Source: Deltaproteobacteria bacterium (GTDB lineage: Bacteria; Myxococcota; B64-G9). Taken from it: a DNA stretch of 11,042 nucleotides. The position numbers were made by a program, and so were the translations under genes. The notes below the pieces were generated by a model. That model was not told where the DNA came from, did not search any database, and worked only from the letters and a program-made list of their open reading frames with translations. Positions 1 to 5,975 of the stretch are shown piece by piece (position 1 is the first letter of the stretch; each line of letters begins with the position of its first letter). The DNA lies in NCBI GenBank assembly GCA_030591745.1, contig JAUVAM010000047.1:1-11042 (forward strand), given 5' to 3'.

Positions 1-1964
1 AGTATCTTTGGGAATACCGGCCCGGCGTTTTTACCGCCGAGGAGGCCGGCGTTCCTGTTTACCCCTACACGGATCCCGCCGTGCAGTGTAAGCAGGACAT
101 CGCCCAGAGCTGGGCCAAGCCCATCGTCGGCCAGATTTGGGTCAAAAGAGCGGACAACGATCAATACCAGGCCCGCTCGGTGGCGATGATCCCCGGTGGT
201 TTCATGCCGGGCACCGCTTTCGGCAATGTGAATACCTGTATCGAACTCATTGAGATGACGGTCTTTCCCTCCACCTTGCACGTCGTCGACATCGAGACCG
301 GCAAGCTCTTGAAAAAATACAGCTTCACCGACGACGCTGTCTACGATGACCTGTTGACGGAGCTCGAGGACTACTACGAATTGATGGCCGCCGGCAACGA
401 CAACCCCTGGAACCAATACACTGGCCAGTGCGACGCCTTCCACACCGAGGACTTCGATCCGGATACGGGCGAGGGCTGGGGTTGTGCCGAAAAGCGCGCC
501 AACCTGCAAAATCCCCCGGCACCCCCGCCGGAACTGCTTGAGGACCATTTGTGTTGGACATGCCCCGGCGATGCCGGTTGCGAAGGCTTGCCGGCCAATA
601 TCGAATACGCCAAGGTTTGCTGCGCCAATCCCTCGAACGTAGCGGTAGAGGGTCCTGTGAGTTGCCGCCACGACGGCCCGGGTACTCCTTGTTCACACGA
701 TGAAGGGAAAGATTGTCATCTTTGTGACCCCGGACATCGGTGTTTCAATTGCATCTGCACGGAGCGCTTCCTGGGTTGCCACCAGCCTTGCGGTAACGTT
801 GGGGATCCGGCCTGTTCAAGTTGTAATAGCGGTATATGCGAGGATCCGGTCGCCTGCTGCACCGAATGCAGCAGCGACGCGGATTGTCCGGTGGAGCGTC
901 CCGTTTGTGATGCCCTCGTCTGCGAGACGGCCCTTGGCGTTAACGCATGCTGGGGAGAACAGCAGATAGGAACAACGGGCACAGTGGAGGTTGCCAGCAG
1001 GTGCGACACCTTGGATATGAATGATCTAAACGCGGTCAAGAACTGCTCTTATAGCTACCTGGAGTACGACGACGGTTCCGTGGACCTTTGGCTGAAGACC
1101 GAAGGTTGCTTTTTGGTCGAGAACGAAGATCAGGGCCGGCTTTGTTTCCACGTGGGTGGCAACTTCAATGTCAACGGCGTGGCGGCGCATCCGGCGGCCT
1201 ACAACACCACCTTCGGCGAGTTCATCACCCGCAGCTTCATGCCCACCACCGGCGGTGTGATTTGGCGCTTGGACATGGGCAACGGCTTGTACGATGACAC
1301 GGCCGACGAGGGCATGATGATCGAGGGCTACACCGACAACGCCGTGGACTACGGCTGGACCACCACCAAGTTCTTTGACGTGAGCACCATAGAGGATCCG
1401 GAGACCAAGCCGACCTTGATCGACAAGCGGCCCATCATGGCCCCGCCGGCTTTGGGCTTGACCTACAATCGTTCGTTGGTCATGTTTTTCGGCACGGGTC
1501 GTGTCGACGATTTGGAGTACTACGCAGATCGTGATTACTTCTTCGCCGTAGAAGAAGTGCTGGACGCGGAGAGCAAGCCTACGGGCCTCGGTGAACTTTT
1601 CCACCGGGACGGCGCGGCCGCGGGCACGGCCATGAAAATGGATGAGGGAGAGCGGCTTTACGGTAAGCCCCTGGTGGCCGCCGGTAAGGTCATCATCACA
1701 ACTTACTTGGCCGAACCCGACAATTGCCAAAGCGGCACCAGCCGCATGCACATCTTCGATTACGACAATGTGCCGGCGGACACGGCCAACGCGCTCCAGA
1801 CCTATTCCCTGGGCCAAAGAGGCACGCCCAGCGCGCCCACCATGGTCTGGACCCCCACCGGTCCCGTGGTGTTGGCCCAGGTCGGTGCCGCGGTTGAGGT
1901 CTTGCCCGTGGCGGATCAGATTAAACCCACGGCCCATGCCTTGCACTGGGGGCAGGTCCTGTAG
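1..1964 (+). CDS. pilY1: PilY1-like type IV pilus tip adhesin, C-terminal part (5' truncated by window edge)
   Basis: The frame starting at base 3 is open to the window edge, so the gene begins upstream; the GTG at 81 is only an internal codon. The stop is TAG at 1962. Residues below count from 81. The protein matches the C-terminal beta-propeller domain of the PilC/PilY1 family: an 'AQSWAKPIVGQIW' strand (8-20), 'VAMIPGGF' (34-41), 'LHVVDIETGKLL' (66-77), 'GGVIWRLDMGNG' (391-402), 'DKRPIMAPPAL' (448-458) and the hallmark 'VMFFGTGR' (467-474). Known members sit at the pilus tip or cell surface, promote pilus assembly and mediate adhesion. A stretch with 24 cysteines (158-290) interrupts the propeller and is not a usual family feature. 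A PAPPPE run (146-151) is the kind of sequence that needs EF-P. Assignment to the family is firm; function in adhesion is by family only. Minor pilins, the usual neighbours, would lie outside the window. Confidence 0.87.
   Translation, partial: YLWEYRPGVFTAEEAGVPVYPYTDPAVQCKQDIAQSWAKPIVGQIWVKRADNDQYQARSVAMIPGGFMPGTAFGNVNTCIELIEMTVFPSTLHVVDIETGKLLKKYSFTDDAVYDDLLTELEDYYELMAAGNDNPWNQYTGQCDAFHTEDFDPDTGEGWGCAEKRANLQNPPAPPPELLEDHLCWTCPGDAGCEGLPANIEYAKVCCANPSNVAVEGPVSCRHDGPGTPCSHDEGKDCHLCDPGHRCFNCICTERFLGCHQPCGNVGDPACSSCNSGICEDPVACCTECSSDADCPVERPVCDALVCETALGVNACWGEQQIGTTGTVEVASRCDTLDMNDLNAVKNCSYSYLEYDDGSVDLWLKTEGCFLVENEDQGRLCFHVGGNFNVNGVAAHPAAYNTTFGEFITRSFMPTTGGVIWRLDMGNGLYDDTADEGMMIEGYTDNAVDYGWTTTKFFDVSTIEDPETKPTLIDKRPIMAPPALGLTYNRSLVMFFGTGRVDDLEYYADRDYFFAVEEVLDAESKPTGLGELFHRDGAAAGTAMKMDEGERLYGKPLVAAGKVIITTYLAEPDNCQSGTSRMHIFDYDNVPADTANALQTYSLGQRGTPSAPTMVWTPTGPVVLAQVGAAVEVLPVADQIKPTAHALHWGQVL
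552..950 (+). other. Cysteine-rich insertion inside the PilY1 propeller domain
   Basis: Codons 158-290 (counted from base 81) encode 24 cysteines in 133 residues, including CC pairs at 180-181 and 259-260, CxxC at 158-161, 212-215 and 245-248, and the run 'CSSDADCPVERPVC' (263-276). The spacing resembles disulfide-knot modules common in secreted Myxococcota proteins. Recognisable propeller strands lie on both sides, so this is an insertion and not a separate gene. It is read in the same frame without a stop. A role as a disulfide-stiffened surface module is inference. Confidence 0.75.
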
Positions 1965-1988
1965 CACAATAGACACAAGATTCCATTC

Positions 1989-2031
1989 CCGAAGGCCCCC
2001 GTCGGCAATGGCGGGGGCCTTCGGCATTTTT
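1989..2031 (+). terminator. Intrinsic terminator after pilY1
   Basis: A perfect 13-bp GC-rich stem (1989-2001 with 2012-2024, left arm CCGAAGGCCCCCG) closes a 10-nt loop. CA and five T residues follow (2027-2031). It lies 24 bases after the pilY1 stop. The T-run ends only three bases before the Shine-Dalgarno of the next gene, leaving no room for a promoter between them. It either separates pilY1 from what follows or works as a leaky terminator. Confidence 0.88.
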
Positions 2032-2048
2032 CGTAAAGGAGAACCGGC

Positions 2049-2402
2049 ATGCTCCGTGTTCCAGGCAGAGCGGCAGGCGTGGTCTTGGTCGTCATGACTT
2101 GTTTGGGTCTTTCGGCCTGTGAAGACAAGCCCAAAGAGCTCCAGCCTCAGTTCCGACCATCCATGGCCACCACCCCCGCGCCTTCTCGGCCCGTCGTCGC
2201 CTTGCCGCCCACGGCCATTCGCAAGCCGGTGGACCTGGAACGCTACAAGGACGCCAAGGCGCCGGTGGTGCCTTTGGTGCCGGGCAAGCCCATCTGCCGT
2301 GAATGTGACCTGCGTAGAAAGAAGGCCAGACTCAAAAATGCCAAAAAGATGCTTCGACACAGGCCGAAAAGGCTTGTGAAATCGAAATCCGGCAGAAAAT
2401 AG
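2049..2402 (+). CDS. Small proline-rich, basic lipoprotein of unknown function
   Basis: This 117-aa protein is not recognised. The ATG has a strong Shine-Dalgarno (AAAGGAG, 2035-2041) seven bases upstream. The N-terminus is a lipoprotein signal: a hydrophobic core (11-21) and the lipobox LSAC with Cys24. A proline-rich linker follows (about 33-78, with several Pro pairs). Next is a CxxC pair (Cys83, Cys86), and then a tail in which 16 of the last 29 residues are Lys or Arg. Such a tail would suit contact with an acidic surface such as peptidoglycan teichuronic-type polymers, LPS phosphates or nucleic acid, but this is inference. It sits between pilY1 and the pil alignment genes, separated from both by a terminator upstream and a promoter region downstream. 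No promoter of its own is evident, so it may be read through the terminator. Confidence 0.7.
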   Translation: MLRVPGRAAGVVLVVMTCLGLSACEDKPKELQPQFRPSMATTPAPSRPVVALPPTAIRKPVDLERYKDAKAPVVPLVPGKPICRECDLRRKKARLKNAKKMLRHRPKRLVKSKSGRK

Positions 2403-2444
2403 GGTTAGCTAGATATTCCGGGATACTAGATGGTTTAGTTAGTA

Positions 2445-2462
2445 TAAATTATCATAAATTTA
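2445..2462. repeat. AT-rich inverted repeat upstream of the pil operon promoter (candidate operator)
   Basis: TAAATT and AATTTA form a perfect 6-6-6 inverted repeat with the spacer ATCATA. It lies 19 bases upstream of the -35 box, in a markedly AT-rich stretch (about 2432-2480) that contrasts with the GC-rich genes around it. It could be a binding site for the XRE protein encoded just downstream, or simply part of an UP-like element. AT-rich sequence forms short palindromes easily, so confidence is modest. Confidence 0.35.
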
Positions 2463-2481
2463 ACTTAATTGAGCACAATTC

Positions 2482-2510
2482 TTGACAGGCTTTGAAAGCT
2501 AGTGGATACT
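2482..2510 (+). promoter_or_regulatory. Sigma70-type promoter of the XRE-pilMNOPQ operon
   Basis: A consensus -35 TTGACA (2482-2487), a 17-base spacer and the -10 GATACT (2505-2510, 4 of 6 consensus bases) are preceded by an AT-rich stretch. The expected transcription start is near 2516-2518. This gives a leader of about 57 bases before the ATG at 2574. No further promoter of this quality is seen in the short gaps between the XRE gene and pilQ, so it is the likely driver of the whole cluster. Confidence 0.75.
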
Positions 2511-2573
2511 GGGCGAAGTCAAGTTCTCCAGTTGTTGAAAATAGACGATGTGTGGAGCAGGAGACGGAACGAC

Positions 2574-2867
2574 ATGACCAGTTATCGGCGTAAAGCGGTG
2601 AGTGTTTTAGAGCAGACCGAAGATCAAGCCACCGAGGCCAAGCAGGCGTTCCGACGCTACCCCAACAATGTGCGCAAGCTGCGTGAGCAGCTTTTGATGA
2701 GCAAGGCTGAATTGGCCCGCAAGGCAAGCCTGAGTGCTTTGACCATCGACCGGGTGGAATCGGGTCACAAATGCCGCATGGACACCAAGCGCAAGATCAT
2801 TTTGGCGCTCGGTTTGAAAATATCGGATAAGGATCAGGTTTTCGGACCTGAGAGTTACGAGGATTGA
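2574..2867 (+). CDS. XRE/Cro-C1-type helix-turn-helix regulator leading the pil operon
   Basis: This is a 97-aa DNA-binding protein. Residues 33-82 form a Cro/C1-type domain: 'VRKLREQL', then 'MSKAELARKASLSALTIDRV' with ESG after it, the usual recognition-helix pattern, and a closing helix ending 'ILALGL'. A charged N-terminal arm (1-32) and a short acidic tail (91-97) flank it; there is no sensor domain. The ATG at 2574 has AGGAG (2559-2563) ten bases upstream. A longer reading from a GTG at 2502 is excluded because that codon lies inside the promoter spacer. pilM starts 39 bases after its stop, so it is co-transcribed with the alignment genes. Autoregulation through the AT-rich upstream region is inferred from position. 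A standalone XRE gene is not the usual head of a pilM-Q operon. Confidence 0.88.
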   Translation: MTSYRRKAVSVLEQTEDQATEAKQAFRRYPNNVRKLREQLLMSKAELARKASLSALTIDRVESGHKCRMDTKRKIILALGLKISDKDQVFGPESYED

Positions 2868-2906
2868 GGTCGGTTTTTACCCGCGAGCTGAGGACGGGAC
2901 GGACCC

Positions 2907-3971
2907 ATGGCGAAGTCAAAAAGCGTAGTTGGACTGGATATCGGATCGAGCTCAATCAAGCTCGTTCACCTCAAGGAGACCAAGCGCGGCTATCAGCTGC
3001 TGGCATTCGGCATGGCTCAGTTGCCGCCCGAGGCCATCATCGATGGCGCGCTGATGAACTCCACGGTCATCGTCAGCACGATTCGCGATCTGCTTCGCAC
3101 CCATCGCGTCAAGCACAAGGAAGCGGGCATCGCCATCAGCGGTCACTCGGTGATCATTAAGAAGATCACCCTGCCGGCCATGACCGACCAGGAACTGGAA
3201 GAGTCGATCCAGTGGGAAGCCGAGCAGTACATCCCCTTCGACATCAATGACGTGAACATCGACGTGCAGGTGCTCACGCCCGAGCCGACCGACCAGGGCC
3301 AGATGGACGTGCTTTTGGTTGCGGCCAAAAAAGACATGATCAACGACTATCTGGCCGTGGTCCAGGAAGCCGGCTTGTCGCCCATGGTGGTGGACGTGGC
3401 CGCTTTCTGCGTGGAGAATGCCTTTGAGGTCAATTACGATGTGCCCACTTCGGACACCGTCGTCTTGTGCAACATCGGTGCATCCACCATCAACATTAAC
3501 GTTTTGGCCAATGGGGTGACGGCATTCACTCGCGACATCTCCATGGGCGGCAACCAGTTCACCGAAGAGATCCAAAAGCAGCTCAACGTGAGTTACGACG
3601 AGGCCGAGGCCCTGAAACTGGGCGGCGGCGCGGTCGGTGACGAGGATTCCGTGGTGCCCCAGGAAGTGGAGCGGGTCATCGTGGGCGTGAGCGAAACATT
3701 GGCCGGTGAGATTCAGCGGTCCTTGGACTTCTATGCGGCCACGGCCATTGATAGTCAGATATCGCGTATTTACCTGAGTGGTGGTACCTGCAAGATTCCG
3801 TCGCTCTATAAAATCATCGAAAACAAGGTCGGAGTGCCTGTGGATATCATGTATCCTTTCAGGAACATTGAGCTGGATCCCAAGCGCCACGACCAGGAGT
3901 ACATCCGGGACATCGGGCCTGCGTCGGCTGTTGCCGTAGGCTTGGCGATTCGTACTCCGGACGACAAGTGA
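2907..3971 (+). CDS. pilM: PilM, actin-like cytoplasmic protein of the T4P alignment complex
   Basis: This 354-aa protein is a normal-length PilM, a cytoplasmic FtsA/actin-fold ATP-binding protein. It binds the N-terminal tail of PilN and couples the cytoplasmic motors to the alignment complex. Visible motifs are the phosphate-1 loop 'VVGLDIGSSSIKLV' (7-20), the SHS2-like region with 'ITLPAMTDQELEESIQWEAE' (87-106), 'VVDVAAFCVENAFE' (161-174), the phosphate-2 loop 'CNIGASTININVL' (188-200), 'ISMGGNQFTEEI' (211-222) and the adenosine motif 'IYLSGGTCKIPSL' (288-300). The ATG at 2907 is preceded by a modest purine run (2888-2902). The TGA stop overlaps the weak Shine-Dalgarno of pilN, suggesting translational coupling. 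Confidence 0.97.
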   Translation: MAKSKSVVGLDIGSSSIKLVHLKETKRGYQLLAFGMAQLPPEAIIDGALMNSTVIVSTIRDLLRTHRVKHKEAGIAISGHSVIIKKITLPAMTDQELEESIQWEAEQYIPFDINDVNIDVQVLTPEPTDQGQMDVLLVAAKKDMINDYLAVVQEAGLSPMVVDVAAFCVENAFEVNYDVPTSDTVVLCNIGASTININVLANGVTAFTRDISMGGNQFTEEIQKQLNVSYDEAEALKLGGGAVGDEDSVVPQEVERVIVGVSETLAGEIQRSLDFYAATAIDSQISRIYLSGGTCKIPSLYKIIENKVGVPVDIMYPFRNIELDPKRHDQEYIRDIGPASAVAVGLAIRTPDDK

Positions 3972-3981
3972 GGCCGTCGTC

Positions 3982-4653
3982 ATGATAAAAATTAATCTAC
4001 TTCCGATTCGGGCCGCCAGGAAACGCGAATATGTCATCCAGCAGCTCATTCTCTTCGCCGTACTCATGCTTGGTGGCATCTTGGCCATCTATTTGGTTTC
4101 GTCCAGCATGGACGGCAAGATCGAAGCCAAGAAGAGTGCCATCGTGCGCACTGAGCAGCAGATTGAGCAATACAGAAAGGCCATCGGTGAAGTAGAGAAG
4201 TTCAAGGGTTTGGAAGACAGGCTGAATCGCAAACTTGAGATCATTGAAAATTTGATCAAGGGCAAGACGGGGCCTGTGCGTGTTTTGGACAAGCTCAGTC
4301 ATCTGATCCCGAAGCAAGTTTGGTTGCTGAGTTGGTCGGACAAGAAGGGTTATGTGGAGCTGGCGGGCGAGGCCTTGACCAATAAATATGTGGCCGAGTT
4401 TGTCTCCGCCCTCAAGGAGTCAGGTGAGCCGCAGGCTGCCAAGGTGCCGGGCATTGTGCCGGACGCCCCCAAATCTGCGGACAAGGTAGCTAAGGGCAAA
4501 AAGGCCAAGGCAAAGAAAAGGGCATCCAAGAAGAGTGTCAAGAAGATGTTTAGCGAGATCAAGTTGGTGGAGACCGTGACGGTGGAGAGCAAAGAGCATG
4601 CTCGCTCCTTTGTTCAGTTCAAGATCTCCATGCGGGTCAACTACTCCATCTGA
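3982..4653 (+). CDS. pilN: PilN, inner-membrane T4P alignment protein with a lysine-rich insertion
   Basis: This 223-aa bitopic membrane protein starts with the conserved PilM-binding tail 'MIKINLLPIR' (1-10). One transmembrane helix follows (about 20-40), then a periplasmic coiled coil (about 45-95) and a ferredoxin-like domain that begins at 'VLDKLSHLIPKQVWLLSWS' (101-119). PilN dimerises with PilO in the periplasm. Between 'FVSALKES' (140-147) and 'FSEIKLVETV' (190-199) there is an insertion of roughly 35 residues not expected in the family; its core (164-188) has 12 Lys and 1 Arg in 25 residues, mixed with Ala and Ser. The start is ten bases after the pilM stop, with TGAGG (3969-3973) as Shine-Dalgarno. 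Confidence 0.95.
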   Translation: MIKINLLPIRAARKREYVIQQLILFAVLMLGGILAIYLVSSSMDGKIEAKKSAIVRTEQQIEQYRKAIGEVEKFKGLEDRLNRKLEIIENLIKGKTGPVRVLDKLSHLIPKQVWLLSWSDKKGYVELAGEALTNKYVAEFVSALKESGEPQAAKVPGIVPDAPKSADKVAKGKKAKAKKRASKKSVKKMFSEIKLVETVTVESKEHARSFVQFKISMRVNYSI

Positions 4654-4682
4654 GTGGAAGAACGTCGGCTAAAGAGGACGCC

Positions 4683-5303
4683 ATGGACAAATTCGTAGCG
4701 GTATTTCAAAAGATTCCATTGGTCCACAAGGCCCTTGCTGTGGTCATGATTCTGGCGGGCATGGGCGCGGCCTATTATTTTCTTGGGTATCAGGAGCAAG
4801 AAAAGACCATCAGAAAATTGGTTCGACAGTACAACACGCTAGAGGATGACTTACACGCCAAGCAGCAGGTTGCCGCCAACTTGACCAAGTACAAGAAAAA
4901 GGTCGAATTTTTGCAGCAGAAGCTCGAAGAGAAGAAGAAGAATCTGCCCGATGACTCCAATCTGGATCATTTGCTGAAAACGCTCAACGAGTTGAGCGAA
5001 AAGAGCCAGATGCGCATTATCGCTTTTACGCCGAAGCAGGAGCGGCGAAAGAATTTTTATGCCGAGATTCCTGTGTCCGTGGAGCTTGAGGGCAATTATC
5101 ACGAAATCGCCACTTTTTTCGACAAGGTGGCCAAGGAAGACCGAATCATCAATATTTCGAACATCAATCTGGAAGAACCGCAGCTGCGTAACGGCAAGAT
5201 GATCCTGAAGGCGGTTTGTGAGGCAAAAACCTTCAAGACCATCGCGGTAGGACAAAAGAAGTCAAGCAAGAAGAAGAAGAAACGGAAGAAGAAGGCGCAT
5301 TAA
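4683..5303 (+). CDS. pilO: PilO, inner-membrane T4P alignment protein with a polylysine tail
   Basis: This 206-aa protein has a short cytoplasmic start, one transmembrane helix (about 17-35), a long periplasmic coiled coil (about 38-88) and a ferredoxin-like core with 'LDHLLKTLNELSEKSQMRI' (94-112) and 'FYAEIPVSVELEGNYHEIAT' (125-144). The G-x-Y-x-x-x-x-x-F pattern at 137-145 is typical of PilO. It pairs with PilN and sets the alignment of the inner-membrane platform with the secretin. The C-terminus ends in an unusual tail: from 192 to 204, 10 Lys and 1 Arg in 13 residues, encoded largely by AAG repeats (5256-5294). The Shine-Dalgarno is AAGAGGA (4672-4678), four bases before the ATG. Confidence 0.95.
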   Translation: MDKFVAVFQKIPLVHKALAVVMILAGMGAAYYFLGYQEQEKTIRKLVRQYNTLEDDLHAKQQVAANLTKYKKKVEFLQQKLEEKKKNLPDDSNLDHLLKTLNELSEKSQMRIIAFTPKQERRKNFYAEIPVSVELEGNYHEIATFFDKVAKEDRIINISNINLEEPQLRNGKMILKAVCEAKTFKTIAVGQKKSSKKKKKRKKKAH

Positions 5304-5344
5304 TCAACGGCTATCCTTGCTGATGAGAAGGAAGTAGGTGGGCT

Positions 5345-5914
5345 ATGAACAGGCCGTGCCAAAAAAAATATCGATTCTGGCCCTTGGCCTTGCTGATCGC
5401 TCTGCTGACGGTGCTTGGATGCGGCGAGGACAAGAAGGCGGCGGTGAAGGCCAGTCAGGCTGTTGCTGCGAGGAAGGCAGCGAAGGCCGAAAAGAAGGTT
5501 GCCGCGGAAATCGCGCTGCCGACGGAGACTGCGGTCACCGATTCCTTCATTTATACGCCGGTCGGAAAAAGGGATCCTTTCAAGAGTGCCTACAAGGTTG
5601 TTAAGATGGACGGCCAGGATCCCAACGAGGTGGTGACCTCACCGCTGCAGCAGTTCGAGATCGATCAGCTTGCGCTCATTGCGGTCGTCTCCGGCATCAG
5701 CCAGCCCAGGGCCATGGTGATAGGCCCGGACAAGACTGGCTATACGGTTAAAATTGGTACACGTATCGGCAAACACTTCGGACGGGTGGTCAAAATCAAG
5801 AGTAGCGAACTGATCATCGCCGAAGATTACAGGGATTGGAATGGTCGCAAGGTGACCAACTATATCCATATGGCGATAAAGAAGGATACCAAGCGCAAAG
5901 GCAAAAGAAGGTAG
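5345..5914 (+). CDS. pilP: PilP, inner-membrane lipoprotein linking PilN/PilO to the secretin
   Basis: This is a 189-aa lipoprotein: hydrophobic core (13-25) and lipobox VLGC with Cys26. An Ala/Lys-rich linker (30-55) comes next, then the conserved 'KRDPFKS' motif (75-81). The C-terminal beta domain begins at 'SPLQQFEIDQLALIAVVSG' (99-117) and continues with 'AMVIGPDKTGYTVKIGTRIG' (123-142). The PilP beta domain contacts the N0/N1 domains of PilQ, and the N-terminal part lies along the PilN/O dimer. The protein ends in a basic tail (179-189, 8 of 11 residues Lys or Arg). The ATG has AAGGAAG (5328-5334) ten bases upstream and a purine-rich AGGTGGG closer in. The gap to pilO is 41 bases. Confidence 0.95.
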   Translation: MNRPCQKKYRFWPLALLIALLTVLGCGEDKKAAVKASQAVAARKAAKAEKKVAAEIALPTETAVTDSFIYTPVGKRDPFKSAYKVVKMDGQDPNEVVTSPLQQFEIDQLALIAVVSGISQPRAMVIGPDKTGYTVKIGTRIGKHFGRVVKIKSSELIIAEDYRDWNGRKVTNYIHMAIKKDTKRKGKRR

Positions 5915-5939
5915 TCAGGTGTCTGCCTAGTTGAAGCGA

Positions 5940-5959
5940 CCTGGGCAAAGCAGCCCAGG
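5940..5959 (+). other. Hairpin just upstream of the pilQ ribosome binding site
   Basis: CCTGGGC (5940-5946) and GCCCAGG (5953-5959) form a perfect 7-bp stem with a 6-nt loop, three bases before the AAGGAG of pilQ. No T-run follows, so it is not an intrinsic terminator. An mRNA stabiliser, a processing site, or a translation-control element separating pilQ from pilMNOP would all be possible. The structure is seen; any function is inference. Confidence 0.5.
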
Positions 5960-5975
5960 CTGAAGGAGAGAATCC

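Noticed and set aside
442..470. Calcium-binding loop in PilY1 (DFDPDTGEG)
   Set aside because: It resembles a DxDxD loop but lacks the glycine and final acidic residue at the spacing of the known PilY1 site (DxDxNxxxD), so the claim cannot be supported.
1026..2360. 444-codon open frame on the minus strand
   Set aside because: It lies opposite pilY1, the terminator and the lipoprotein gene, has a His/Arg/Gly-rich composition typical of antisense readings of GC-biased genes, and shows no domain. The + strand genes explain the region.
2502..2573. Upstream extension of the XRE gene from a GTG at 2502
   Set aside because: The codon falls inside the spacer of the predicted promoter, upstream of the transcription start, and lacks a Shine-Dalgarno. 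The ATG at 2574 has one.
2403..2573. Sigma54 promoter for the pil operon
   Set aside because: I saw no GG-N10-GC pair of the TGGCAC/TTGC type in the gap, whereas a near-consensus sigma70 promoter is present.
2952..4088. 378-codon open frame on the minus strand
   Set aside because: It is fully antisense to pilM and the start of pilN, which are certain. Its His/Asp/Val-rich product has no recognisable fold.
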